From: Polaribacter pectinis
GTDB taxonomy: Bacteria > Bacteroidota > Bacteroidia > Flavobacteriales > Flavobacteriaceae
NCBI RefSeq assembly: GCF_014352875.1
Contig: NZ_CP060695.1
Coordinates: 1,271,501 to 1,335,500, forward strand
Direction of reading: 5' to 3'
Length of the DNA: 64,000 nt
The first letter of the stretch is position 1. The number at the start of each line of letters is the position of its first letter. A program made the position numbers and the translations under genes. The notes beneath the pieces are model-generated. The model had not been told where the DNA came from and made no database searches. It was given only the letters and a program-made list of their open reading frames with translations. This document shows, piece by piece, positions 20,479-28,965 of this stretch.

Positions 20479-20582
20479 TACCTTTGCACGATTTTAATTT
20501 TGAGTCTAACTCGTTTAAAATCAGTCCGAATTTATAATCGGGTTTGCAGGTGGGCGTTCTGTGAATCCATAAAAACACAGTA
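20479..20582 (+). promoter_or_regulatory. Promoter -7 box and long leader of the DEAD-box helicase gene
   Basis: TACCTTTG at 20479-20486 fits the -7 consensus, which would give a leader of about 90 nt. The leader is less AT-rich than other spacers here, and it contains CCGATTATAAATTCGG-type pairing (20526-20541, CCGA...TCGG) and a G-rich stretch (TTTGCAGGTGGGCG). Long structured leaders are typical of cold-induced helicase mRNAs; a regulatory role is inference. Confidence 0.45.
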
Positions 20583-22406
20583 ATGTCAACATTTAAAGAA
20601 TTAGGTTTAAAAGAACCTATCATTAGAGCATTAACAGATTTAGGTTACGAAAAACCAACTGTTATTCAAGAAAAAGCAATTCCGCAAATTATTTCTTCAA
20701 CAGACGATTTAAAAGCATTTGCACAAACTGGTACAGGTAAAACTGCTGCCTTTAGTTTACCTATTTTAGAGCTTTTAGACGAAAGCAATAGCAATGTACA
20801 AGCAATTATATTATCTCCAACAAGAGAATTAGCGGTACAAATTGGTAATAACATTAAAGATTTTTGTAAATATTCTAAAGACATAAAAGTAACTACTGTT
20901 TATGGTGGTTCTTCTATGGAAGATCAAATTAGATCTTTAAAAAGAGGTTCGCAAATTGTAGTTGGAACTCCAGGTAGAACTGTAGATTTAATTAAAAGAA
21001 GAGCTTTAAAATTAGGAAGCGTTCAATGGCTTGTTTTAGATGAAGCTGATGAGATGTTAAACATGGGTTTTAAAGATGAACTAGATAAAGTTTTAGAAGC
21101 AACTCCAGAAACCAAACAAACCTTATTATTTTCTGCAACATTTCCTAGAGAAGTAGAAGCTATTGCAAGAAATTATATGACCAAGCCAGTAGAAATTACT
21201 TCTGGTCAGAAAAACCAAGGTTCAGACAATGTAAGTCATGAGTATTATTCTGTTACAGAAAGAACTCGTTACCCAGCATTAAAAAGAATTGCAGATTTAA
21301 ATCCAGATATTTATGCAATTATCTTCTGTAGAACTCGTAGAGAAACACAAGAAGTTGCAGACAATTTAATAAAAGACGGTTATAGCGCAGATTCTTTGCA
21401 TGGAGATTTATCTCAAGCACAAAGAGATTCTGTAATGGGTAAATTCCGTAAAAAAACAATACAAATATTAGTTGCTACAGATGTTGCAGCTCGTGGATTG
21501 GATGTTACTGAATTAACACACGTTTTAAACCACAAATTACCAGACCAAATAGAAAACTACACACACAGAAGTGGTAGAACTGGTAGAGCTGGTAACAAAG
21601 GTATTTCTATAGTTTTAGTGAATGGAAAAGAGAAAGGTAAATTACGCCAGATCGAAAAAATCATTCAGAAGAAATTTGTAGAAACAAAAGTGCCAACTGG
21701 TAAAGAGATTGTACAAAACCAATTAATGAACTTAATTGACAAAGTACAAGCTACAGAGGTAAACGAATCTGAAATTAGCGAATTCTTACCAAGCATCTAC
21801 GAAAAATTAGAGAGCTTAAACAGAGAAGAATTAATACAGAAGTTTGTTTCTTTAGAGTTTAATACCATGTTAGCGTATTATGAAAACGCAAAAGATTTAA
21901 ACGATTTATCTTCTAGAGACAATTCTAGAGCTAGATCTGTAGATGAAAACATGACGCGTTTCTTTATTAACATTGGTAGAAAAGACAACTTAAATCCTGG
22001 TAAATTAATAGGTTTAATTAACGAGCAAAATATTGGCGATAAAATAGAAATTGGAGCTATCGACATTTTAGATACGTTCTCTTTCTTTGAAATTGATAAA
22101 AATTACGAAGACAAAACTTTAGAGGCTTTTTCATCGAATCAACCAGATTTTGATGGACGTTCTGTAAACGTAGAAGTTACCAAGAAAGAACGTTCTGGTG
22201 GCGGAAGAAGAGGTGGTAAAAAACCTTTCGGTAAAAAAGATGGTGGTTTTGGAAGACGTAGAAGTTCTGAAGGTGGTGGTTCTTCCTCTAGAAGAAGTAG
22301 CGACTCTAGAAGTACCAGCAGCCGTGGAAGATCTGACAGACCTGATAAAAATTCTGGCGGAGACAGAAAATCTAGCGGTTTCGGAAGAAAACGTAGAGAA
22401 AGTTAA
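20583..22406 (+). CDS. DEAD-box ATP-dependent RNA helicase (DeaD/CsdA-like)
   Basis: 607 residues. Helicase core motifs in order: Q motif (PTVIQEKAIP), I AQTGTGKT, Ia PTRELAVQ, GTPGRT, II DEAD, III SAT, IV IIFCRT, V ATDVAARGLDV, VI HRSGRTGRAG (residues about 1-365). A DbpA-type RNA-binding domain follows at about 455-535 (MTRFFINIGRKDNLNPGKLIGLIN). The last 70 residues are an Arg/Gly/Ser tail (GGGRRGGKKPFGKKDGGFG), which binds RNA non-specifically. Expected role: ribosome assembly and mRNA unwinding at low temperature. Confidence 0.95.
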   Translation: MSTFKELGLKEPIIRALTDLGYEKPTVIQEKAIPQIISSTDDLKAFAQTGTGKTAAFSLPILELLDESNSNVQAIILSPTRELAVQIGNNIKDFCKYSKDIKVTTVYGGSSMEDQIRSLKRGSQIVVGTPGRTVDLIKRRALKLGSVQWLVLDEADEMLNMGFKDELDKVLEATPETKQTLLFSATFPREVEAIARNYMTKPVEITSGQKNQGSDNVSHEYYSVTERTRYPALKRIADLNPDIYAIIFCRTRRETQEVADNLIKDGYSADSLHGDLSQAQRDSVMGKFRKKTIQILVATDVAARGLDVTELTHVLNHKLPDQIENYTHRSGRTGRAGNKGISIVLVNGKEKGKLRQIEKIIQKKFVETKVPTGKEIVQNQLMNLIDKVQATEVNESEISEFLPSIYEKLESLNREELIQKFVSLEFNTMLAYYENAKDLNDLSSRDNSRARSVDENMTRFFINIGRKDNLNPGKLIGLINEQNIGDKIEIGAIDILDTFSFFEIDKNYEDKTLEAFSSNQPDFDGRSVNVEVTKKERSGGGRRGGKKPFGKKDGGFGRRRSSEGGGSSSRRSSDSRSTSSRGRSDRPDKNSGGDRKSSGFGRKRRES

Positions 22407-22430
22407 ATTTCTTTTTTAGATATACTATTG

Positions 22431-22458
22431 AAAACCTCACAGAAATGTGAGGTTTTTT
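22431..22458 (+). terminator. Terminator after the helicase gene
   Basis: AAAACCTCACAGAAATGTGAGGTTTTTT: 8-bp stem, short loop, T6. Confidence 0.88.
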
Positions 22459-22613
22459 GGTTTTAGGAAAATAGGGGTTTTTACTGGTTGATTTTTTAGT
22501 TAAAAAAATGTAGCTTCGCTAACTCATCATAAAGTGAATTAAAACTCACCTTATCAATCAAGTTGCCATTAATACAAAAAAAATCTGTCTTCGAAATTAA
22601 AATTGTTGAATAA

Positions 22614-22645
22614 TTTGGAAAATGTTGCCTTTTTAGGTAACTTTG
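22614..22645 (+). promoter_or_regulatory. Promoter of the toxin-antitoxin pair
   Basis: TTTG at 22614-22617, exactly 20 nt, then TAACTTTG at 22638-22645: a perfect Bacteroidota promoter, with the toxin start codon about 25 nt further on. The spacer upstream (22459-22613) holds no gene that I can see. Confidence 0.75.
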
Positions 22646-22670
22646 TTTTGGAATTAAAAAACAGATACAA

Positions 22671-23021
22671 TTGGCTGAATTTGAAAGAGAGATAATCCCA
22701 TATGAAAATCACTTTTGGGATTTTTACAATAAACTTGAATCGAAAGTTAAGAGCAAGTTTGATTGGACAATCTCACTTATCGAAAGGACAAAAATAGTTC
22801 CTAAACAATATTTCGACCATATGACTGGAACGGATGGACTTTGGGAAATACGAGTAAAATCTGGAAATAATATCTTCAGAGTATTTTGTTTCTTCGACAA
22901 AGGAAACGTTATTCTGCTATTGAACGCATTTCAGAAAAAAACTCAAAAGACACCAAAAAAGGAAATTAAAAAAGCAGAAATGCTAAAAAAGAAATATTAT
23001 GAAAACAAAGGAAAATCCTAA
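22671..23021 (+). CDS. HigB/RelE-type toxin (Gp49 family)
   Basis: 116 residues from a TTG start at 22671; no ATG lies upstream in frame after the promoter. Family signs: FWDFYNKLESKVKSKFDW, TGTDGLWEIRVKSGNNIFRVFCFFDKG (the LWElR...R.f.f core of the phage-derived Gp49/HigB-like toxins, usually ribosome-dependent mRNA endonucleases), LLLNAFQKKTQKTP near the C terminus. It overlaps the antitoxin gene by 23 bp, with toxin first, as in higBA systems. Codon choice is slightly less AT-rich than neighbours, consistent with transfer. Confidence 0.88.
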   Translation: MAEFEREIIPYENHFWDFYNKLESKVKSKFDWTISLIERTKIVPKQYFDHMTGTDGLWEIRVKSGNNIFRVFCFFDKGNVILLLNAFQKKTQKTPKKEIKKAEMLKKKYYENKGKS

Positions 23022-23301
23022 AAGCTGGAAAGAACATATTAATAATAAATATGGCGAGAAAGGAACGGAAACTCGAGAAAAATTTGAGGAAGAATTTGAG
23101 ACTTTTCGAATTGGTGTTTTAATTCAAGAAGCAAGAAAAAGACAGAAACTAACTCAACAACAATTAGCGGAAAGAGTAGGAACAACTAAAAATTATATTT
23201 CAAGAATCGAAAATAATGCAAGTGATATCAGACTTTCGACTTTAATGAGAATAATACGAGAAGGTTTAGGCGGAAGTTTAAAATTATCGGTTGACATTTA
23301 A
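22999..23301 (+). CDS. HigA-type antitoxin with XRE helix-turn-helix
   Basis: 100 residues. N-terminal third is charged and probably unstructured or toxin-binding; the helix-turn-helix lies at about residues 48-95 (IQEARKRQKLTQQQLAERVG, then YISRIENNASDIRLSTLMRI). It would neutralise the toxin and repress the promoter at 22614-22645. Overlap with the toxin gene gives coupled translation. A long imperfect palindrome follows 20 bp after the stop. Confidence 0.9.
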   Translation: MKTKENPKSWKEHINNKYGEKGTETREKFEEEFETFRIGVLIQEARKRQKLTQQQLAERVGTTKNYISRIENNASDIRLSTLMRIIREGLGGSLKLSVDI

Positions 23302-23322
23302 AATCGGAAAAAAAGTACTAAT

Positions 23323-23452
23323 GGCAACAATGTGTATAATTAATTGCTTGGTTCTCGCCTACTTACGAAAGTCCTCGCGGACTTTCTATTCCGTGATTAT
23401 TTACTAAATTCGTTGCTTAACCACGCAACTAATCATACACACAAACGTTAGC
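23323..23452. repeat. Long imperfect palindrome (attC-like) downstream of the toxin-antitoxin pair
   Basis: About 130 bp that can fold on itself. The left arm (23330-23353) reads TGTGTATAATTAATTGC then TTGGTT. The right arm, read in reverse complement (23452-23417), gives TGTGTATGATTAGTTGC then GTGGTT, about 20 of 23 positions equal. The centre is a perfect hairpin GAAAGTCC-TCGC-GGACTTTC (23367-23386). The right end has AACGTTAGC, resembling the GTTRRRY core of integron attC sites, but neither end matches the attC cores exactly. I recall similar elements after orphan genes in Bacteroidota; identity as a recombination site is inference. Confidence 0.6.
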
Positions 23453-23464
23453 GAAACATAAACC

Positions 23465-24121
23465 TTAATGCCTTTTTCCTTCCTTCAACAATTCAGGAAA
23501 CTTCTTTTTAAATCGATTTAATCGAGGAATAGAAACTGCTTTTACATAGCCTTGGTTTGGGTTTCTACGTTCAAAATCTTGGTGGTAGTCTTCTGCTTTG
23601 TAAAACTTTTTTAGTTCTGCAACTTCGGTAACAATTTTACCATCGTACACTTCTTTATTCAGTTTAGTAATTTCGTTTTCTATAATTTTCTTTTCTGCAG
23701 CTGTTTTGTAAAAAGCAATAGATCTGTATTGAGAACCATAATCTGGGTGTTGTCCGTTTTTTGTAGTTGGGTTATGTGACCCAAAAAAGACAGTTACCAA
23801 GGTTTTAAAACTCACTTTTTCTGGATTGTAATAGACAGCAACTGCTTCTGCATGTCCAGTTTTTCCTGTTCCTATTTTTTCGTAGGTTGGGTTTGGCGTA
23901 TTACCACCAGCATAACCAGAAACTGCTTCCTCTACTCCATTTACACTTTCAAAAATTGCTTCTACACACCAAAAACAACCACTTGCAAAATAAGCGATTT
24001 CAGTTTTTGCTGTAGGTATATAGGTTGCTTTTGTATTGCTTTCCTTTTTGTTAGAAAAACCAAAGCAAGAAATTAACAAAACGGCACAACTTACTATAAA
24101 TACGGACTTAAAAATTTTCAT
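23465..24121 (-). CDS. msrA: Peptide-methionine (S)-S-oxide reductase, lipoprotein
   Basis: 218 residues. A lipoprotein signal (VLLISC, Cys19) places it in the periplasm or outer membrane. The MsrA domain follows, with the catalytic GCFWCVEAIFE (Cys at about 49), GYAGGNTPNPTYE, GHAEAVAVYYNP, and GSQYRSIAFY. C-terminal KKFYKAEDYHQDF is also typical, and the resolving cysteines of some MsrA are absent, so recycling probably uses another thiol system. It repairs oxidised methionine in exported proteins. Confidence 0.93.
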   Translation of the reverse strand: MKIFKSVFIVSCAVLLISCFGFSNKKESNTKATYIPTAKTEIAYFASGCFWCVEAIFESVNGVEEAVSGYAGGNTPNPTYEKIGTGKTGHAEAVAVYYNPEKVSFKTLVTVFFGSHNPTTKNGQHPDYGSQYRSIAFYKTAAEKKIIENEITKLNKEVYDGKIVTEVAELKKFYKAEDYHQDFERRNPNQGYVKAVSIPRLNRFKKKFPELLKEGKRH

Positions 24122-24469
24122 TTATTTGTTTTTTAGTTTCCCTTTTAAGAGAATTATATTAGACACCTTTTCATGTTTTTTTCAATAAAAAAATTACACC
24201 GAGAAAATGAAACACATTCTCGGCATAATTTTAAGAACTTTCAATTCAAAAATAACATTTGAATTACTTAATGAGTCGTAATAAAGAAGCTCTTTATACA
24301 ATTTGTTTACAACTTTAGCATTTTGTTAAGAAACCTCCTTGTGCAAAATAACATAGATAACTATTTTTGTTAACCCAATTAGTAAACAATAAACCTTGTC
24401 TCCTTGAGCGCAGTCGAAAGGTTTATTGAGAGTTCTAGACTGTGCTCAAACAGACAAAAAAAAAGATAA
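24122..24469. other. Intergenic region, 348 bp
   Basis: No gene seen. It holds the upstream region of msrA, a weak hairpin CCGAGAA...TTCTCGG (24199-24223, stem extended by AAATTA/TAATTT) that looks like a remnant terminator, a 12-nt inverted repeat (24404-24449, separate entry) and the leader of dnaX. Confidence 0.6.
24401..24452. repeat. Inverted repeat resembling a dispersed flavobacterial element
   Basis: TTGAGCGCAGTC at 24404-24415 and GACTGTGCTCAA at 24438-24449 are inverted, 11 of 12 positions pairing. The core GAGCGCAGTCGAAAG is GC-rich against its surroundings. I recall it as a common intergenic repeat in Flavobacteriaceae. It lies just before dnaX. Confidence 0.6.
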
Positions 24470-26170
24470 ATGGAGCATTTTATAGTTTCTGCACGTAAGT
24501 ATCGTCCTCAAAATTTCGAGGATGTTATTGGGCAACAAGCCATTACAAATACGTTAGAGAATGCTATAAAAAACAATCATTTAGCGCAAGCTTTATTGTT
24601 TACTGGACCTCGTGGAGTTGGTAAAACTTCTTGTGCTAGAATTTTGGCGAAGAAAATAAACCAACAAGATGCAGAACTTTCTGAAGACGAAGATTTTGCT
24701 TTTAATATTTTTGAACTCGATGCTGCTTCTAACAATTCTGTAGATGATATTAGAAGTTTAACAGACCAAGTTCGTATTCCACCACAAACAGGAAAATACA
24801 AAGTTTATATTATAGATGAGGTACATATGTTATCTCAAGCAGCTTTTAATGCTTTTTTAAAGACGTTAGAAGAACCTCCTGCACATGCTATTTTTATTTT
24901 AGCAACTACAGAAAAACATAAAATAATTCCGACTATTTTATCTCGTTGTCAGATTTTCGATTTTAAAAGAATTGGTGTTTTAGATGCAAAAAACTATCTT
25001 AAAACCATTTGCGAGAAAGAAAATATTACTGCAGAAGATGATGCGTTGCATATTATAGCACAAAAAGCAGATGGCGCAATGCGAGATGCTTTATCTATTT
25101 TTGATAGAGTTGTTAGTTTTTCTGGAAAGAATTTAACTAGAGAAGCTGTTACAGAAAACTTAAACGTTTTAGATTACGAAACCTATTTTGGAATGACAGA
25201 TTTGTTGTTGGGAAATAAAATTCCGGATGTTTTAAATGCGTTTAATGCTGTTTTAGCAAAAGGTTTTGAAGGACACCATTTTATAAACGGATTGGCAAGT
25301 CATTTTAGAGATTTGTTAGTTGCAAAAGACAAAGCTACGTTAGAATTGTTAGAAGTTGGCGATGCTGCAAAAAAGAAATATTTAGCACAAGCAACCAAAG
25401 CAAGCATTCCTTTTTTAATGCAATCTATAGACAAAGCAAACCAATGCGATTTGAATTATAGAGCAAGTAAAAATCAGCGTTTGCTGGTGGAATTATCTTT
25501 AATGCAGATTGCCTCTATCACTTTTGATGGAGAAAAAAAAAAGTCACCTAACTACATAATTCCCGCTACATTTTTTCAGGCGCTTTCTCCTGCTGTAAAA
25601 GAAATTGCAAAACCGATTCCGAAAAAGGTTGAAACAATTAAGCCGCAGCAAAAACAAGTTGTTCCAGAAACAAAAACGCAACCGAAAAAACCAATTATTT
25701 TAGAGAATGTAAAAAGACGTACTTCTGCCTTTTCTTTAAAGAGTATTCATCAGAAAAAAGAAACTAAAAAGGTTGATGTTGAAGAAAATTACGACAGCCA
25801 TCCAAAAGATGTTTTTACACAAGAACAGCTTCAAACTTTATGGAAAGAATACACTGCTTTAATGTTGCAAAAAGGAGAAAGAAGTATGGCATCTATTATA
25901 GGCACAGATGTTCCTGTATTGCATGAAAACTTTAAAATTCAGTTTACGCTTCCTAATAAATTAATGCAAGATCAGTTTCATAAAGGAAGACCAAAATTAT
26001 TAAAATTCTTACGAGAAAAACTAAATAATTATGGACTTTCTATAGACACAAATGTGAATGAAACCATTGAGAAAAAGTTTGCATATACTCCACAAGAAAA
26101 ATACAATAGATTAAAGGAGCTAAATCCTTTATTAGATAAATTACGCCAAACTTTTGAGCTGGATTTATAG
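24470..26170 (+). CDS. dnaX: DNA polymerase III subunit gamma/tau
   Basis: 566 residues. The clamp-loader ATPase: Walker A TGPRGVGKTS (about 44-52), Walker B IDEVHML (about 117), the SRC motif (LSRCQIF, about 162), sensor 2 GAMRDALS (about 204). Between Walker A and Walker B the zinc module with four Cys normally present is replaced by a short acidic stretch (NQQDAELSEDEDFAFNIF). The C-terminal 200 residues form the tau part after a proline/lysine-rich linker (about 370-440). The gene ends 6 bp inside the convergent antiporter gene. Confidence 0.94.
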   Translation: MEHFIVSARKYRPQNFEDVIGQQAITNTLENAIKNNHLAQALLFTGPRGVGKTSCARILAKKINQQDAELSEDEDFAFNIFELDAASNNSVDDIRSLTDQVRIPPQTGKYKVYIIDEVHMLSQAAFNAFLKTLEEPPAHAIFILATTEKHKIIPTILSRCQIFDFKRIGVLDAKNYLKTICEKENITAEDDALHIIAQKADGAMRDALSIFDRVVSFSGKNLTREAVTENLNVLDYETYFGMTDLLLGNKIPDVLNAFNAVLAKGFEGHHFINGLASHFRDLLVAKDKATLELLEVGDAAKKKYLAQATKASIPFLMQSIDKANQCDLNYRASKNQRLLVELSLMQIASITFDGEKKKSPNYIIPATFFQALSPAVKEIAKPIPKKVETIKPQQKQVVPETKTQPKKPIILENVKRRTSAFSLKSIHQKKETKKVDVEENYDSHPKDVFTQEQLQTLWKEYTALMLQKGERSMASIIGTDVPVLHENFKIQFTLPNKLMQDQFHKGRPKLLKFLREKLNNYGLSIDTNVNETIEKKFAYTPQEKYNRLKELNPLLDKLRQTFELDL

Positions 26171-28003
26171 TACTTTTTCTGTTTGTAAATCTAATTTCTT
26201 CCCTAAATAAGACAATATTAAATTCTCTTTAGACTCTTCTGTTTTTTCAAATTCTGGAATTAAATAAATCCCTGATCCTTTTTCAACAAATAATGGTACC
26301 GATTTTTCTTCTTTAGAAAGCATTTCTAAAAGTTTTAAATATTCTTCTTTAGACGTTACTTCTACTTCATGAATTACAGGATTTTCTCTAAATGCCTCAC
26401 TTAAATTAATGTAGTCATCATTTGGTGTAAAAAAGGTTTCTCTTTCTATAGTAGATGATTCTTTAATTTCTTTAGACGAAGCTAATTTATAAGAACCATG
26501 TTCTCCAAAAACTTTAGAAAAACGATTAATTGCATGGTTGTTTACCATATCACTTCCTGTTAAAGCAATTAAATAACCTACATCATTCAACTCTATATTA
26601 TCTGTTAATTCATCGTCATAAATATCAACTTTCAGTGCTTCTAAATCAGCATTTATAGCTTGCTCAATAAAGTTTTTATTAGAATCAATTAAAATAACTC
26701 TTTTTCCTTTTCCTTTTAAATAATTGGCAATTAATCTAGCAGAGTTTGAGGCTCCAACAAATAAAATAGCATCCGATTTTTTAAGAAAAACGCCCACTAT
26801 TTTTGCAAACATCCTTGCTGTAGTTGCGTTTAATAAAACGGTTCCTAAAACAATCATAAAAACCAAAGGTGTAATATATTCTGCACCCTCTACTCCTTCT
26901 TTTAGTAATTTACTTCCGAATAAAGAAGCGATTCCTGCTGCTACAATTCCTCTTGGTCCAACCCAACTAATAAATAGTTTCTCATTGAATTTTAAATTGG
27001 AATTATACGTACTTAAAAACACTGCTAAAGGTCTAATTATAAAAACCACAATTGCAAATAACGCAGCCGTTTTCCAAGTATACAACAACATTAAGTCTTC
27101 AATATTGATATTTGCAGCAAGTAAAATAAAAAGCATGGAAATTAATAATATGCTTAAAGATTCTTTAAAATATAGTAATTCTTTTAAGTTTTTTAATTTT
27201 CCATTTCCTAAAACCATACCCATAACAACCACAGCTAAAAGCCCAGATTCATGTGCAAAAGTTTCAGACAAAACAAACACCAATAAGACTGCAGATAAAG
27301 AAACTACGTTTAAAAGGTAATGAGGAATTAATTTTTTATTGACTGCAAAAGCCAGTGCATGAGCAAAAGTAAACCCAAAAGTTGTTCCGAATAATAAAAT
27401 TTTACCAAACTCTAACAAAGCAGTTTTTGTGAATCCTCCTCCACCTCCAACACTTATAAACTCAAAAACCAAAACGGCAACCAAAGCACCAATTGGGTCT
27501 ATTAAAATTCCTTCCCATTTTAAAACAGTAGAAATATCTTTCTTTAAAGGTATGTTTCTTAAAATTGGTGTAATTACTGTTGGTCCAGTAACAATTATTA
27601 ATCCAGAAAAAAGGAAAGATAAATCCCAACCTAAATCAAAAATATAATGAGCAACAATTCCTGCACCAAAAAATGTAACTGCAGAACCTAATGTAATTAA
27701 CTTTGTAATTACTGGTCCAACATTTTTAATTTCACTTCTTTTAAGTGTTAAACCACCTTCAAAAAGAATAATACTAATTGCTAGAGAAACAAAATAATAC
27801 AAACTACCACCAGGAAAGAGCCCTTTTTCGCCATTCCAAATTGGTTCTATCCATTTGGTACCATCTTCGCTTAAAAATTCTGCAGCAATTGGACCAACTA
27901 ACAAACCTATTAATATTAAAGGTAAAATTGCAGGAATTTTAAATTTCCATGCAACCCATTGTGCTAATATTCCTAAAATGATAATTCCCGCTAATTCTAA
28001 CAT
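26165..28003 (-). CDS. Cation:proton antiporter (CPA1, NhaP-like) with TrkA-N domain
   Basis: 612 residues. The first 400 form about 12 membrane helices with family motifs (ILFEGGLTLKRSEI, GLIIVTGPTVITPILR, DPIGALVAVLVFEF with the ion-binding Asp, WVGPRGIVAAGIASLFG). Residues about 410-540 form a Rossmann-type TrkA-N domain (ILFVGASNSARLIANYL, VILIDSNKNFIEQA, IALTGSDMVNNH) that would sense nucleotides; a further 70-residue end follows. It exports Na+ or K+ in exchange for protons in the inner membrane. Divergent from the universal stress protein gene. Confidence 0.9.
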   Translation of the reverse strand: MLELAGIIILGILAQWVAWKFKIPAILPLILIGLLVGPIAAEFLSEDGTKWIEPIWNGEKGLFPGGSLYYFVSLAISIILFEGGLTLKRSEIKNVGPVITKLITLGSAVTFFGAGIVAHYIFDLGWDLSFLFSGLIIVTGPTVITPILRNIPLKKDISTVLKWEGILIDPIGALVAVLVFEFISVGGGGGFTKTALLEFGKILLFGTTFGFTFAHALAFAVNKKLIPHYLLNVVSLSAVLLVFVLSETFAHESGLLAVVVMGMVLGNGKLKNLKELLYFKESLSILLISMLFILLAANINIEDLMLLYTWKTAALFAIVVFIIRPLAVFLSTYNSNLKFNEKLFISWVGPRGIVAAGIASLFGSKLLKEGVEGAEYITPLVFMIVLGTVLLNATTARMFAKIVGVFLKKSDAILFVGASNSARLIANYLKGKGKRVILIDSNKNFIEQAINADLEALKVDIYDDELTDNIELNDVGYLIALTGSDMVNNHAINRFSKVFGEHGSYKLASSKEIKESSTIERETFFTPNDDYINLSEAFRENPVIHEVEVTSKEEYLKLLEMLSKEEKSVPLFVEKGSGIYLIPEFEKTEESKENLILSYLGKKLDLQTEKVL

Positions 28004-28128
28004 AAATATTTGTATCGTTGAAATGTAAATTTAAGAATGTTTGTGTATCCTAAAAATAAAAATCATAGTTTTTTTCTTTCTTATAAAGTTTCCTATCTTG
28101 TGCCAATAACCTAGTTTAAACTCCCTTT

Positions 28129-28962
28129 TTGCAAAATATTAAAACCATTTTAATTGGAATTGCCTTTTCACCCAATTTAAAACCGAACTTATTTGAAGCT
28201 GTTAGATTAGCTAATTTATTTGAAGCTGAATTAGTTGGCGTTCATGTTGGTGAAAAATCGAACGAAAAAGAAGCAACTTTAAAGCAGCTTTTATCTGAAG
28301 CAGATGTATTACACAAACCTTTAAAAACCATTTGGCAAGAAGGTAAACCAGTAGATGTTATTTTAGAAACTTGTACCAAAGAAAACATAGATTTGTTGAT
28401 TTTAGGCGCCATTCAACAAGAAAATCTATTAAGATATTATGTTGGTTCTATTGCAAGAAAAATTACTAGAAAAGCACCTTGCTCTGTATTATTATTGATA
28501 AAACCTTCTATTAAAAGAGTTCTTTGTAAACACATTGTAGTTAATGGTTTACAAGACGAAAAAACAGAAGAAACTATAAAAACAGCTTTTGTAGTTGCAA
28601 ATCATTTAAAATGTAAAAAAAATACAATAGTTGAAGAAATTAGTCAAGATGAATTGCATGTAAAAGTAAACGACGACAAGACTTTACGAGAAACAACCAT
28701 TGCAAAAGAGCGTTTAAAAACAAGAGAAGAACAACGTGTTAAAAGTATTCTAAAAGAAATAAATGCAGATGATATTTCTGTAAAAACACAAAGTATTTTT
28801 GGTACAAGAGGTTATTCTATAGGACATTATGCTAAAGTTAAAAGAGCAGATCTATTGGTAATGAATGCACCCACCAAACTTGGTTTTTTAGACAGAATTT
28901 TCCCTCATGATATTGAATATATTTTATCTGAATTACCAACAGATGTTTTAATTGTAAAATAA
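28129..28962 (+). CDS. Universal stress protein, two UspA domains
   Basis: 277 residues from a TTG start at 28129 (no upstream ATG in frame). Domain 1 (residues 1-125) includes ILIGIAFSPNLKPNLFEAV and the phosphate-loop-like ending GSIARKITRKAPCSVLLL. Domain 2 (about 135-277) starts KHIVVNGLQ and ends IFPHDIEYILSELPTDVLIVK. The ATP-loop GxxGxxxxS is partial in both. It stops 3 bp before the SulP gene, so the two are one operon; this suggests a regulatory or protective role linked to anion transport. Confidence 0.85.
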   Translation: MQNIKTILIGIAFSPNLKPNLFEAVRLANLFEAELVGVHVGEKSNEKEATLKQLLSEADVLHKPLKTIWQEGKPVDVILETCTKENIDLLILGAIQQENLLRYYVGSIARKITRKAPCSVLLLIKPSIKRVLCKHIVVNGLQDEKTEETIKTAFVVANHLKCKKNTIVEEISQDELHVKVNDDKTLRETTIAKERLKTREEQRVKSILKEINADDISVKTQSIFGTRGYSIGHYAKVKRADLLVMNAPTKLGFLDRIFPHDIEYILSELPTDVLIVK

Positions 28963-28965
28963 AAG

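Noticed and set aside
23323..23452. Strict integron attC site
   Set aside because: The end sequences do not fit RYYYAAC and GTTRRRY exactly and no integrase is in the window; kept only as attC-like palindrome.
24266..24319. Short frame MSRNKEALYTICLQL in the spacer before dnaX
   Set aside because: Only 15 codons, no supporting signal.
26724..27320. 198-codon open frame on the plus strand inside the antiporter gene
   Set aside because: Antisense shadow of membrane-helix codons; composition not protein-like and the real gene on the other strand is clear.
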